Positions 24,409 to 34,449 of a DNA stretch of 64,000 nucleotides are shown here, one piece after another; the first letter of the stretch is position 1; the number at the start of each line of letters is the position of its first letter. Source of the DNA: Chryseobacterium sp. CH21 (GTDB lineage Bacteria > Bacteroidota > Bacteroidia > Flavobacteriales > Weeksellaceae); the NCBI RefSeq assembly GCF_004119445.1, contig NZ_QICI01000069.1, positions 1-64,000 on the forward strand, read 5' to 3'. Under the pieces are notes generated by a model, which worked only from the letters and a program-made list of their open reading frames with translations, had not been told where the DNA came from and did no database searches. The position numbers and the translations under genes were made by a program.

Positions 24409-27400
24409 ATGCATCGCTTTTTTATATTTTTATATTATCTGATTTCCAAAAATAAAATCCTATCTGTATTTACAGCCTTAGGAATTGCCGTCTTGTGCCT
24501 ATTCTTTGCTTCAAAGATTAATTTCGAGGAAGACATCAATCAGATCATTCCTAAAAATGAAAAATCTGATCTTACAGCAAAGGTTCTTAAGCAGCTCAAT
24601 TTTTCGGATAAGATCATTGTTATTATAGAAAATAAATCCAGTGAAGACAGTTTTCAGCTTTCGGAAACAGCAGATACGTTTTTGAAAAAGATAGAACCTT
24701 TACAAAAATATATCGGTTCTGTGCAGGGCAAAGTGAATGATAATGAGATTTCTGAAACATTTGATTTCGTCAGCCAGAACTTACCTCTATTCCTGAATGA
24801 AAATGATTACAAGGAAATTGACCGCAAACTTCAGAAAGACAGTATTGCCAAACAGGTAGAAGATAATTACATCTCTTTGGTTTCTCCCACAAGCCTTGTT
24901 ACAAAGGAATTCATTAAAAAAGATCCTTTAGGACTTACTTTTTTAGGAATCAAAAAACTGAATGCTTTAAACATCAGCAAAGATTTCAAATTGGAAGACA
25001 GCTATATTGTCACCAAAGACGGGAAGAACCTCTTACTTTTCATCGATCCTAAAAACAAGAGTAATGATACGAAGGCTAATGAAACTTTTGTAGATCAGCT
25101 CAACTCAATAAAAGACGGTATTAATAAACAGTTCAAGGGAAAAACAGAAATCAGTTATTTCGGTTCTCCGGTGATTGCTGTTGCCAATGCGAAGCAGATT
25201 AAAAAAGACATTCAGAATACCGTTGTGATTTCCATGACGGTACTTTTGGTTCTTCTGATCTATTATTTCAGAAATGTTTTCACTCCTATTATTGTCTTTT
25301 TACCAACATTATTTTCTGTATTGCTGGCTTTACTGGTTCTTTATTTTATTAAAGATAAAATTTCTGCCATTTCATTAAGTGTAGGTGCTATTTTGATTGG
25401 AATTACCATTGATTATGCCCTCCACATTCTCACCCATTATAAACACAACAATAATATTGAAGAGCTTTACAAAGAGATCACCCAGCCTATTATATTGAGT
25501 AGCGCAACAACTGCTGTTTCATTTTTATGTCTGGTTTTTGTACGGTCTGAAGCATTAAAAGACTTAGGCCTCTTTGCAGCTATTACCGTTATTCTTTCTT
25601 CCGTCACAGCACTGATCATTGTGCCTCAACTCTATAAACCTAAAGAAAAGGGAGAACACCTTAACACTAATTTTATTGACAAAATCGGATCTTATCCGTA
25701 CGAGAAAAACAAACCTCTAATCATTGGATGCTCCATTATCATTCTTGCCTGCCTGTTCGGATTCAGACATGTAGGTTTTAATGAAGATATCGGCGACCTG
25801 AATTACATTCCAAAAGAACTGAAAATCAGTGAAGCAAAACTGCAGAAACTTTCTGACATTACTTCAAAATCCATTTATACCATTTCTTATGGAAATTCTG
25901 AAGAGGAAGCCTTAACGAGAAATTCTGAATTGAGCAGTTTTCTTGAAAAAGAGAAAAAAGAAGGTAAAATATTAAGCTACAACTCCATCGGAAGCGTTGT
26001 TCTTTCGGAAAAAGACCAGCAAAAAAAGATTGAGAAATGGAACAGATTCTGGACTGATTCTAAGAAAAACCAGACTCTATCTGAATTAATCAGCAATGGA
26101 AACAAATTCGGGTTCAACAGCTCTGCTTTTGATGGATTTAACGAAGTTTTGCAGAAAAATTATTCTGCATTGAGTCTGAAAGATTATCAAAGAGTAAAAG
26201 CGCTTCAGATTTCAGAATTCATGAGCAACGAAAAGGGGTTCTACACGGTTTCCAATGTGGTAAAAGTAGACGAAAAAAAACGGGACACTTTCATCAAGGA
26301 TATTGAGAAGAAACATGATGCCATTGCTATTGACCGCCAGCAAATGAATGAAAACTTCCTGGGATTGCTGAAAAGAGATTTCAATACGCTGATTAATTAC
26401 TCTCTTTTAGCGATTGTTCTGACGATTATTGTATTCTTCAGAAATTTTGAATTAACCATCCTTACTATGTTCCCAATTGTTTTGACGGGAGTTGTAACAG
26501 CCGGAATTCTTTATTTCTTAGGACTGGAATTAAATATTTTCAGTACTGTGGTTTGCACCCTCGTATTTGGAGTGGGAGATGACTTCAGTATTTTCCTGAC
26601 ACAGGCCATGCAAAAAGAGCATACCACAGGTAAAAACGAATTACCAACTTATAGAACATCCATTATACTTGCGGTTTTTACCACAATACTTTCTATTGGA
26701 TCGCTGATTTTTGCCAAGCATCCGGCACTGCACTCTTTAGCATTAGTTGCCCTGATCGGAATGTTCTCCGTAATTATTATTACTTCTACTCTATATCCGT
26801 TCTGGTTCAGATTCCTGATTACCAACAGAGCAAAAAAAGGACTTTCTCCAATTACCTTAAGAGTGTTCTTCGTTTCAATCTGCTCATTTTTGTATTACGG
26901 ACTGGGAGGTCTTATATTTTCAGCATTTGGAAGTTTCTTTGTTAAAAATTCTCAAGGGAAAACACTGAATATTATCAAACTTATTTTAGCTAAATTTTTA
27001 ACTTCTGTGCTTTATTCTAATCCTTTTGTAAAGAAGAAGGTCATTAAAAATCCATCAGAAGATTTCAATAAACCTGCTGTCATTATTGCCAATCATACCT
27101 CTTTTCTGGATACGCTTGCTATTGCAATGGCTACCCATAAAATTATTTATCTGGTGAATGACTGGGTATATGATTCTCCAGTTTTTGGAAAGCTGGTAAA
27201 GGCTCTCGGCTTTTATCCGGTTTCACAGGGAATTGAAAATGGAATGGACAAATTAAAGGAAAAAATTGCGCAGGGATATTCTCTTGTGGTTTTCCCCGAA
27301 GCAGAGCGCTCCTACACCAATGATGTTAAAAGATTCCATAAAGGAGCCTTTTATCTTGCCGAACAATTTGGTCTGGATATTCTGCCACTCTATATCCACG

Positions 27401-28062
27401 GCAACTCAGAAGTATTACCAAAAGGAGATTTTATTATCTATGACGGAAGCATTACGGTAAAAGTGGGCAACAGAATCAGCAAAGATGATACGAGTTTTGG
27501 TAAAAACTATTCTGAAAGAACAAAGAAAATTAACGCCTATTTTAGAAAAGAGTTTGCCAAACTACGTGAAAAGATTGAGGATGAGAATTATTTTAAAAAG
27601 AAATTATTCCTGAGCTATCTGTATAAAGACAGTGAAGTGGTAAAAGAAGTAAAAGAAGACTTTAATACCAATAAATCATTATATTTCGAGCTTAATAAAC
27701 ACATACCAAATGATGCCAACATTCTTCATATAGCGAATGATTTTGGGCAGAAAGATGCTTTGCTGACTTTATACCAAGCCGGCAGAAGAGTTTTTTCTCT
27801 GATAAAAAATGATGATAAAAGAGCAACGGCAGCCCATAGTTATCTGGCAAAAAGAAGAAAGATCCAGTATATAAAAGACCTTTCGGAAGTAAATAAAAAG
27901 ATTGATGTGCTTCTGGTCTCAGATAATAATTTTGCAATGGATGATATTCAGGAGCTGCCGGAAAAGATCATTTTTGTGAATACAAAAAACACTTCGTTTA
28001 AAAGTGACAATTATGCACTGGAATTTAGTTCTGAATCATTAAAAGTATTTAAAACCAAATAA
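24409..28062 (+). CDS. trifunctional MMPL transporter / lysophospholipid acyltransferase / methyltransferase-like protein
   Basis: A 1217-residue fusion typical of flexirubin loci. Residues 1 to about 800 form an MMPL/RND exporter with about twelve helices in two halves, each with a large periplasmic domain. Residues from about 860 to 1060 form an LPLAT (PlsC-type) acyltransferase with NHTSFLD (895-901, the HX4D motif) and VVFPEAERS (Glu964). The last 140 or so residues resemble a class I methyltransferase fold but lack a clear glycine-rich SAM loop, so activity there is uncertain. It would move a pigment or lipid intermediate across the inner membrane and may acylate it. It is first in the operon, 42 bases before darA, behind a good promoter. 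Confidence 0.85.
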   Translation: MHRFFIFLYYLISKNKILSVFTALGIAVLCLFFASKINFEEDINQIIPKNEKSDLTAKVLKQLNFSDKIIVIIENKSSEDSFQLSETADTFLKKIEPLQKYIGSVQGKVNDNEISETFDFVSQNLPLFLNENDYKEIDRKLQKDSIAKQVEDNYISLVSPTSLVTKEFIKKDPLGLTFLGIKKLNALNISKDFKLEDSYIVTKDGKNLLLFIDPKNKSNDTKANETFVDQLNSIKDGINKQFKGKTEISYFGSPVIAVANAKQIKKDIQNTVVISMTVLLVLLIYYFRNVFTPIIVFLPTLFSVLLALLVLYFIKDKISAISLSVGAILIGITIDYALHILTHYKHNNNIEELYKEITQPIILSSATTAVSFLCLVFVRSEALKDLGLFAAITVILSSVTALIIVPQLYKPKEKGEHLNTNFIDKIGSYPYEKNKPLIIGCSIIILACLFGFRHVGFNEDIGDLNYIPKELKISEAKLQKLSDITSKSIYTISYGNSEEEALTRNSELSSFLEKEKKEGKILSYNSIGSVVLSEKDQQKKIEKWNRFWTDSKKNQTLSELISNGNKFGFNSSAFDGFNEVLQKNYSALSLKDYQRVKALQISEFMSNEKGFYTVSNVVKVDEKKRDTFIKDIEKKHDAIAIDRQQMNENFLGLLKRDFNTLINYSLLAIVLTIIVFFRNFELTILTMFPIVLTGVVTAGILYFLGLELNIFSTVVCTLVFGVGDDFSIFLTQAMQKEHTTGKNELPTYRTSIILAVFTTILSIGSLIFAKHPALHSLALVALIGMFSVIIITSTLYPFWFRFLITNRAKKGLSPITLRVFFVSICSFLYYGLGGLIFSAFGSFFVKNSQGKTLNIIKLILAKFLTSVLYSNPFVKKKVIKNPSEDFNKPAVIIANHTSFLDTLAIAMATHKIIYLVNDWVYDSPVFGKLVKALGFYPVSQGIENGMDKLKEKIAQGYSLVVFPEAERSYTNDVKRFHKGAFYLAEQFGLDILPLYIHGNSEVLPKGDFIIYDGSITVKVGNRISKDDTSFGKNYSERTKKINAYFRKEFAKLREKIEDENYFKKKLFLSYLYKDSEVVKEVKEDFNTNKSLYFELNKHIPNDANILHIANDFGQKDALLTLYQAGRRVFSLIKNDDKRATAAHSYLAKRRKIQYIKDLSEVNKKIDVLLVSDNNFAMDDIQELPEKIIFVNTKNTSFKSDNYALEFSSESLKVFKTK

Positions 28063-28104
28063 TAAATAGGAAAAACATATTTTTGTAAACGCTAAAGAAA
28101 ACTA

Positions 28105-29018
28105 ATGAAGAAAAATATACTTATAATATATTATTCACAAACCGGACAACTCGAAGATATTGTGAGAAACATAGCCAAACCTTTTGAAGCCCAAAAGGAC
28201 GCTTATGATATTACGTATTACAACATTCAGCTTAAAGAAGATTTTCCTTTTCCATGGCCGGGTGATGTTTTTTCAATACTTTTCCTGAATCTTATCTGCA
28301 GATTCCCAAAGAAATCCTTCCTCCTTCGGAAGAAATTCTGAACAAAAAGTATGACCTTATTCTTTTTGGATATCAGGTATGGTATCTCACACCATCCATT
28401 CCTATTATTTCGTTCTTAAAAAGTGAGTATGCAAGCCGCATTCTTAAAGACACTCCGGTAGTCACCATCTCCGGAACCAGAAATATGTGGATGCTTTCCC
28501 AGGAAAAATTAAAGGTTTACTTAAGAGATTTACAGGCTAAACTTGTAGGGAATATTGCTCTGGTAGACAGGCACGACAATTATACCAGCGTATTGACAAT
28601 TCTTAGATGGCTTACAACAGGCCAGAAAGAAAAATCAGGGATGCTTCCCGCTGCAGGGGTTTCCGACGAAGAAATTTCAGGATCGGTAAAGTATGGCGAG
28701 ATTATTGAAAGACATTTTAAGAATAATGACCTTACTCATTTGCAGCCAGATCTTGTGAAAAACGGAGCCATTGAAATCCGCGCATTTTTGGTACGCGTAG
28801 AGAAGGTGGGAAACAAAATTTTCACAGTATGGTCTAACCTGATTATCAAGAAAAAAGAAAAACGTCCATTGCTGATAAAATTCTTTAAGGTATATTTGAT
28901 GGCAGCGATATGGATTATCTCACCTGTCGTTTTGGTTTTACACCTGCTTACAACCCCTATATTTTGGTTTAAAAGACAAAAACAAAAAAGATATTTACAA
29001 GGAATTAATTTAAAATAG
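28105..29018 (+). pseudogene. darA: dialkylresorcinol biosynthesis flavodoxin-like protein DarA, frameshifted in this sequence
   Basis: DarA works with DarB in dialkylresorcinol synthesis, the alcohol part of flexirubin. It is annotated as a condensing enzyme, but its flavodoxin-like start (MKKNILIIYYSQTGQLEDI, an FMN phosphate loop) fits a flavin-dependent aromatising step better. Two ORFs (28105-28341 and 28485-29018) are one gene. Adding one T to the T6 run at 28268-28273 gives an open frame through PWPGDVFFNTFPE and the stretch FGYQVWYLTPSIPIISFL to the second ORF, about 304 residues. The C terminus has a hydrophobic segment near 260-290. Only one base separates its stop from the darB start. 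The break is probably a homopolymer error. Confidence 0.85.
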
Positions 29019-29019
29019 A

Positions 29020-30159
29020 ATGTACGACGTATTTATAACAAAAGCATCAAAATACTTACCCAATGAGCCGGTAGCGAATGATGAAATGGAGACTTATCTT
29101 GGGCTTATCAATGATGCGCCATCTAAAGCAAAATCACTTATCCTAAGAAATAATAAAATCACGACAAGATACTACGCTTTAGACAAAGAAGGAAACCCTA
29201 CCCACTCTAATGCGCAGCTTACTGCAAAAGCAATCGAAGGACTTTTTGACGAAAATTTCAAAAAGGAAGATATGAAATTATTATCGGTAGGAACTACTTC
29301 ACCGGATCAGATCCAGCCTTCTCACGCTTCTATGGTACATGGTGAACTGAACATCGGAAAATCTATTGAAATTAATACTTCAACAGGGCTTTGCAATTCA
29401 GGAATGAATGCGTTAAACTATGGATTCCTTTCCGTAAAAGCCGGTGTACAGGACAACGCAGTATGTGCAGGTTCTGAAAGAATGTCTGCATGGATGACTG
29501 CTGACAAATTCAACCATGAAGCTGAAAATTTAAAATTACTGGAAGAAAGACCTATCATTGCTTTCAAAAGAGAATTCCTGAGATGGATGCTTTCTGATGG
29601 CGCAGGAGCTTTCCTTCTGCAAAATAAACCAAGAGAAACCGGAATTTCTTTAAAGGTGGAATTCATTGATTTCTACTCTTATGCTCACGAAATTGAGGCA
29701 TGTATGTATGCCGGATGTGACAAGCAGGAAGATGGAAGCCTGAAATCATGGGCAGATTACCCTTCTGACGAATGGCTGAAGCAATCTATTTTTGCGATCA
29801 AGCAGGATACTAAAATCCTTGATAAATATATTCTTGTAAAAGGAGCAGAAAGTTTAAGATCATCTTTTGACAAACATAATCTGGATCCTGAAAAAATAGA
29901 TCACGTATTGGCACATATTTCTTCAGGATACTTTAAAGACGGACTGAAAGAAGAATTTGCTAAAAAAGGAATGGACTTCCCTGCAGAAAAATGGTTCTAT
30001 AACCTTTCTGAGGTTGGAAACATCGGCGCAGGATCTATATTTATCGCCCTTGAAGAGCTGATGAACTCCGGAACATTGAAAAAAGGAGAAAAAGTACTTC
30101 TTTGCGTTCCTGAAAGTGGAAGATTCGCTTACTCATGTGCTGTATTAACCGTTTGCTAA
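29020..30159 (+). CDS. darB: ketosynthase III-type dialkylresorcinol synthase DarB
   Basis: DarB is a KAS III-fold ketosynthase that condenses a beta-ketoacyl thioester with a second acyl thioester to give the cyclohexanedione that becomes a dialkylresorcinol. The 379-residue protein has the nucleophile in STGLCNSGMNALNYG (Cys125), the His in VLAHISSGYF and the Asn in EVGNIGAGS, so the Cys-His-Asn triad is complete. It follows darA by one base, and its stop overlaps the next start (TAATG). The pair darA-darB is the hallmark of dialkylresorcinol and flexirubin clusters. Confidence 0.9.
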   Translation: MYDVFITKASKYLPNEPVANDEMETYLGLINDAPSKAKSLILRNNKITTRYYALDKEGNPTHSNAQLTAKAIEGLFDENFKKEDMKLLSVGTTSPDQIQPSHASMVHGELNIGKSIEINTSTGLCNSGMNALNYGFLSVKAGVQDNAVCAGSERMSAWMTADKFNHEAENLKLLEERPIIAFKREFLRWMLSDGAGAFLLQNKPRETGISLKVEFIDFYSYAHEIEACMYAGCDKQEDGSLKSWADYPSDEWLKQSIFAIKQDTKILDKYILVKGAESLRSSFDKHNLDPEKIDHVLAHISSGYFKDGLKEEFAKKGMDFPAEKWFYNLSEVGNIGAGSIFIALEELMNSGTLKKGEKVLLCVPESGRFAYSCAVLTVC

Positions 30160-30590
30160 TGGAACACAGACTGCCAACATCCGATAAAGATTTTGTAGAA
30201 AGTCTTATCCCGCAAAGGTTTCCTTTTGTGATGGTGCATGAATTATCAGAGTATTCTGAGAATCACCTTTTATCTGGTTTTGAGATTAAAGAAGATAATC
30301 TTTTCATCCAGGACGGTTTTTTTCAAGCTTCAGGTCTGATTGAGCACCAGGCACAGAGCGTTGCTCTGCATACAGGATACAAATATTATCTGTTGGGGAA
30401 AGATGCTCCTACGGGATATATCGGAGCCATCAAATCTTTTGAAGCCGAAATACTACCTAAAGTAGGAGACCATCTGAAATCTGAGGTTACCATCCTTAAT
30501 GAAGTAATGGGAGTTACGCTGGTAGATATTGTTACAAAGCTGAACGGTGAAGTAATTGCAAAATCTCAAATGAAAACCGCTGTAAAATAA
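30159..30590 (+). CDS. FabZ-like hot-dog protein lacking the catalytic His
   Basis: A 143-residue hot-dog protein of the 3-hydroxyacyl-ACP dehydratase group. I start it at the ATG overlapping the darB stop (30159). FabZ uses a His in the motif LPHRxPF and a Glu in the next helix. Here the first motif is LIPQRFPFVMV, with Gln19 at the His position, while GLIEHQAQ keeps Glu62. It may therefore be a non-catalytic partner of the next gene product, a heterodimer subunit, or a thioesterase-like variant. It is translationally coupled to darB and 7 bases before the next dehydratase gene. Confidence 0.75.
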   Translation: MEHRLPTSDKDFVESLIPQRFPFVMVHELSEYSENHLLSGFEIKEDNLFIQDGFFQASGLIEHQAQSVALHTGYKYYLLGKDAPTGYIGAIKSFEAEILPKVGDHLKSEVTILNEVMGVTLVDIVTKLNGEVIAKSQMKTAVK

Positions 30591-30597
30591 ACTGGAA

Positions 30598-31041
30598 ATG
30601 GAAATAAAGGAAGAGAATATCATCAATATACACAACTTTTTACCGCATCGTGAACCGATGTTGATGGCAGACTATATTCTGGAACTGACCAAAGAAAAAG
30701 TAGTGACTTCCTTTGAAATCAAAGAAGATAATATATTTGTTCACAACAATGAGTTCGCGGAAGCCGGATTAATAGAAAACCTGGCCCAAACCTGCTCTTC
30801 TATCCTTGGACAAAGCTTCTTTGAAAATCCTGAAGCCGATACTAAAGTGATTGGATTCATTACCAATATCAAGAAGATTGAGATTTTTGCTCTTCCAAAA
30901 GTGAATGACAAAATCATTTCCAAGGCATCTCTTATTTCACAGTTTGAAAATATATGCCACATCTTCTGTGAAACATTTAATAATGATGAATTATTGATCA
31001 GAGCAGAAATTAACCTGTTCATTCAGGAAGTAAAGTCGTAA
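30598..31041 (+). CDS. FabZ-like 3-hydroxyacyl-ACP dehydratase
   Basis: A 147-residue hot-dog protein. The dehydratase pair is present: His17 in FLPHREPMLMADYI and Glu60 in AGLIENLAQTC. It would dehydrate 3-hydroxyacyl-ACP during chain extension of the polyene or of the acyl chains of the resorcinol. It is the last gene of the first plus-strand operon, and a strong terminator follows 23 bases later. It shares the motif FEIKEDNxF with the preceding gene, which suggests an old tandem duplication. Confidence 0.8.
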   Translation: MEIKEENIINIHNFLPHREPMLMADYILELTKEKVVTSFEIKEDNIFVHNNEFAEAGLIENLAQTCSSILGQSFFENPEADTKVIGFITNIKKIEIFALPKVNDKIISKASLISQFENICHIFCETFNNDELLIRAEINLFIQEVKS

Positions 31042-31063
31042 AGATCAATGCAACATAGAATAT

Positions 31064-31093
31064 AAAAAGCTGTACAAAACGTACAGCTTTTTT
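31064..31093 (+). terminator. rho-independent terminator of the MMPL-darA-darB operon
   Basis: AAAAAGCTGTAC and GTACAGCTTTTTT form a 12-bp stem with loop AAAAC (31076-31080), followed by T residues. It ends the first flexirubin operon. Confidence 0.9.
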
Positions 31094-31316
31094 ATTCTCA
31101 ACCTTACTAAATGAATTTGTGAAAATTTGTGCAATCCATTTGTGCTATTTGTGTTTAAAAAATATGTTTTAGCTAAAGCCCGCTCCTATTGAATTGATTA
31201 TAAAAAACCTTACATAAAAACGTCCGTTTTTTGTTTATTTACACATCCATCACAATCCTTCAAAACAACTGATAAACAATACATTACAGACTTAAAAACC
31301 TCATCATCAGATGAAT

Positions 31317-31332
31317 TATTTCACGTGAAACA
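31317..31332. other. probable ParB-binding parS site
   Basis: The 16 bases match the conserved bacterial parS sequence TGTTTCACGTGAAACA at every position but the second (A instead of G), and the inner TTTCACGTGAAA palindrome is perfect. It lies in the 395-base gap between two converging terminators (31042-31436), a typical neutral position. A half-site-like CCGTGAAAC follows about 12 bases later. The rest of the gap, apart from the terminators, is AT-rich and holds no gene that I can see. Confidence 0.65.
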
Positions 31333-31386
31333 TTTTATAAATCCGTGAAACTCTGATGGTCAGGGAGAAACAGTTTCAAACAACAA

Positions 31387-31414
31387 AAAAGCGGAACATT
31401 TCTGTCCCACTTTT
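31387..31414 (-). terminator. rho-independent terminator of the M16 peptidase gene
   Basis: In minus-strand RNA, AAAAGUGGGACA and UGUUCCGCUUUU pair over 12 positions (two G:U) around a GAAA tetraloop, followed by a U run. The wobble pairs only work on the minus strand, which fixes its direction. Confidence 0.8.
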
Positions 31415-31436
31415 ATCATTATTTTAAACAAAAGGA

Positions 31437-34349
31437 TTAGTATCCGAAGATCTCTTCCAGAGATACTTCCTGAAACTCACCCATTTTGTTGATCGATTCC
31501 ATATTCAGGTTTTCTTTCTTACCGATAATGGCTGTATTGTATTGTACAGGTTTCACCTCAGTATTGTAAAATCCTGTAAGCTGCGGCAATGTCAGCCCCT
31601 GAATTTCTGCATATACATCTTTTCTGATATCATAATCAACGCCTAGTTTTTTCAATGCTAACTGATTGAAGAAGATATTTGTTCTGTTGATTCTGTTAGA
31701 CGCAATCTGTTTCAATGCAGAACCTCTTGCATTTTCAAACTGTGCAGGGATTTGTGGTAAAGATACCATCAGCTCGTTCATTGCATTTACGGCTAAAGGA
31801 AGTTTGTTGGACTGTGTTCCGATATAATTTGTAACATAGTTTGCTTTCCCTTTTTCCGAAGCATTCGCATAAGAAACATAAGCCGTATAAGCTAATGACT
31901 TACTTTCTCTGATTTCCTGGAAAACAATAGAAGATAAACCTCTTCCGAAATACTCGTTGAAAACATTTATTTTTCCAAAATTACTAAGATTTACGGTATT
32001 GGCTTTTGCAACTTTTGACATTTCCATCTGCACCATATCATAATTGGTGAAATATACTTTCCCTTGTGTAGCCTGTTCAGCATATTCTTTTGCCTGTGCC
32101 GGCTGAAGACTTGTATTGGTGATAAAAGGCTTCACAGCTTTTTCCATACCTTTCTGATCCTGTCCGTAAAGAAGCACCTGATAAGGGTATTGGTTCAGCG
32201 TTTTCACTTTCTTCATCAATTCTACGGCGTCAATGCTCTCAAGGCGTTCTTTGGAAACGATGTCTGTCATTCTTGAGTTTTTACCATATTTGGCATAGTT
32301 GGAAAGAGCAGCCATAATTCTCACTTTATCTTTCTTACCTGCAGCTCTTGATTCAAGAATTGTTTTTACTGTCTGAGCATAAATTGCTTTATCCGCTTTT
32401 ACATTCGTCATCCAGTGATTCATCAGCTCTGCCCCTTTCTTCATATTACTTTCAAGACCACTTAATGTAATGATCATCTGGTCATTTGAAGTTCGCAGAC
32501 TGTAACTGATTCCAAGTTTATAAAACTCTTCTTTCAGCTGTTCCGGAGTATATTTATCCGTTCCAAGATATTCAAAAAGAGTTCCTGCAATAGAAAGTTC
32601 TTTATCATTATCTGTTCCGAAAGGGAAAACATAACTGATCTGAGCGATCTCGTTATACTTGTTCTTCACGAAACTTACTGTCTTATCTTTAATTTTTGAA
32701 GTCTGAATAGCAGTTTTAAAATCAATAAATTCAGGCTTGATTTCAGGTACTTTTGTATTCAGAATATCCTTAAGGAAAGGAGACTGAGCTTCTCTGTTTA
32801 GTTTAATAGGGGTAATTCCTGGATTCTGTACACGTACAAGCTTGTCATTCACACCTTTTTCTTTATAAATAACAACATAATTGTCTTTATAGAAATCGTT
32901 GGCAAATTTCACAACGTCAGCTTTCGTAATCTTATCATACTGATTGATTTCATCAAGCTCCTGCTCCCATGTTCTTACATTGATATAAGAATCATACAAT
33001 TCAGTCGCTAATCCGTCAGCTGTTTCCCAACTCTTCATACGCTGAACTTTTTTATCATTTACGATGGCTTTCAACATCCAGTCCGGAAACTGTCCTTTTT
33101 TCACAAGATCCAGCTGATCCATCAGGAGCTTTTTCGCTTCATCAAAGCTTTGGCCTTCTTTAGGAGTTACTACCAGTCCAAACGTCCCGTACATTTTGTA
33201 AGGTGACTCATAAGCCCCTGCTCCAAGCGTTTTTTGCTTTTGGTTGATATTAAGGTCAATTAAACCTGCATCTCCTCTGTTACTTAAGATTTCAGATACT
33301 ACGTCTGCCAGTCTTGCTTCCTGAGTTCCATAAGAATCTGTTCTCCATGCAATGGTCATTCTTGGCGTAGTAGGGCTTTTTACAGTTCTTGTCACAATGC
33401 TGGTCATCGGCTCTTCCGTAACCATCTTTTTCATTGGAAGTTCTTTGTATTTGAATGCTCCGAAATACTGATCAACTAATTTTATAGTTTTGTCATAATC
33501 CAGGTCTCCAACCAATACTACAGCCATGTTATTAGGCACATAATACGTATCAAAATATTTGTGAATCGCTTCCATAGAAGGGCTCTTCAAATGTTCTGAA
33601 GTCCCAATTGTAGTTTGCTGTCCGTTCGGGTGTTTTGGGAAAAGAGCCTGCATTAATGAATAGAATACAAGACGGCTGTCATTATCCTGAGCTCTGTTGT
33701 ATTCCTCATATACCGCTTCAAGTTCTGTATGGAAAAGACGCAATACCAATTCTGAAAAACGCTCTTTTTCTACTTTTAACCATTTTTCTAATTCATTGGA
33801 AGGAATATTATTTTTATAAACCGTTTCATCCAGAGAGGTATGAGCATTTGTTCCTGTAGCTCCTAATGAAGAAATGGCTTTATCATATTCATTAGCGATA
33901 GCATATTTAGAGGCTTCCTGAGAAACTTCGTCAATTTTTTTATAAAGTTCTTTCTTTTTTTCAGGATCTTTTTCTGCTTTATGCTGCTCATAAAGATCAG
34001 AGATCTGCTTTAGTAAAACTTTTTCTTTTTCCCAGTCCTGAGTTCCCAGATGTGAAGTTCCCTTGAAAACCATATGCTCCAGATAGTGAGCTAATCCGGT
34101 GTTATCACTTGGATCGTTATTGGATCCTGTTCTTACCGGAATATAAGTCTGAATTCTCGGGGCATCATCATTTTTTGCCAGATACACCTTTAATCCGTTT
34201 TTCAGTGTATACACACGCACTCCGGCCTGATCATTCTTTACAGCTTCATAAGAATACCCTTGAGCATCTGTCAGCTTTTGGGTCTCGAATTTCTGTGCCA
34301 TTGCGCTGATCATACAGAAAAGCGAAACAGAAATAAAAAACTTTTTCAT
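31437..34349 (-). CDS. M16 family zinc metallopeptidase, secreted
   Basis: A 970-residue insulinase-family protease with a signal peptide (MKKFFISVSLFCMISAMAQ). The inverted zinc motif HXXEH is HYLEH in GLAHYLEHMVFKGT, with the downstream ELEAVYEEYNRAQDND supplying the third ligand. The second half has the inactive M16-C fold, including GRGLSSIVFQEIRESKSLAYTAYVSY, as usual in two-domain M16 proteins. It would degrade peptides in the periplasm. It sits on the opposite strand between two plus-strand flexirubin operons, bounded by its own terminator, and I see no reason to link it to pigment synthesis. Confidence 0.93.
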   Translation of the reverse strand: MKKFFISVSLFCMISAMAQKFETQKLTDAQGYSYEAVKNDQAGVRVYTLKNGLKVYLAKNDDAPRIQTYIPVRTGSNNDPSDNTGLAHYLEHMVFKGTSHLGTQDWEKEKVLLKQISDLYEQHKAEKDPEKKKELYKKIDEVSQEASKYAIANEYDKAISSLGATGTNAHTSLDETVYKNNIPSNELEKWLKVEKERFSELVLRLFHTELEAVYEEYNRAQDNDSRLVFYSLMQALFPKHPNGQQTTIGTSEHLKSPSMEAIHKYFDTYYVPNNMAVVLVGDLDYDKTIKLVDQYFGAFKYKELPMKKMVTEEPMTSIVTRTVKSPTTPRMTIAWRTDSYGTQEARLADVVSEILSNRGDAGLIDLNINQKQKTLGAGAYESPYKMYGTFGLVVTPKEGQSFDEAKKLLMDQLDLVKKGQFPDWMLKAIVNDKKVQRMKSWETADGLATELYDSYINVRTWEQELDEINQYDKITKADVVKFANDFYKDNYVVIYKEKGVNDKLVRVQNPGITPIKLNREAQSPFLKDILNTKVPEIKPEFIDFKTAIQTSKIKDKTVSFVKNKYNEIAQISYVFPFGTDNDKELSIAGTLFEYLGTDKYTPEQLKEEFYKLGISYSLRTSNDQMIITLSGLESNMKKGAELMNHWMTNVKADKAIYAQTVKTILESRAAGKKDKVRIMAALSNYAKYGKNSRMTDIVSKERLESIDAVELMKKVKTLNQYPYQVLLYGQDQKGMEKAVKPFITNTSLQPAQAKEYAEQATQGKVYFTNYDMVQMEMSKVAKANTVNLSNFGKINVFNEYFGRGLSSIVFQEIRESKSLAYTAYVSYANASEKGKANYVTNYIGTQSNKLPLAVNAMNELMVSLPQIPAQFENARGSALKQIASNRINRTNIFFNQLALKKLGVDYDIRKDVYAEIQGLTLPQLTGFYNTEVKPVQYNTAIIGKKENLNMESINKMGEFQEVSLEEIFGY

Positions 34350-34449
34350 AGTTGTTATTTAATAATTATTTTTCTATCCAAATTTCTAGACATTAGTCTT
34401 ATTTATACAGACACTTGTTACAAGAGAACCGTTACAAGTGGAAATAATA

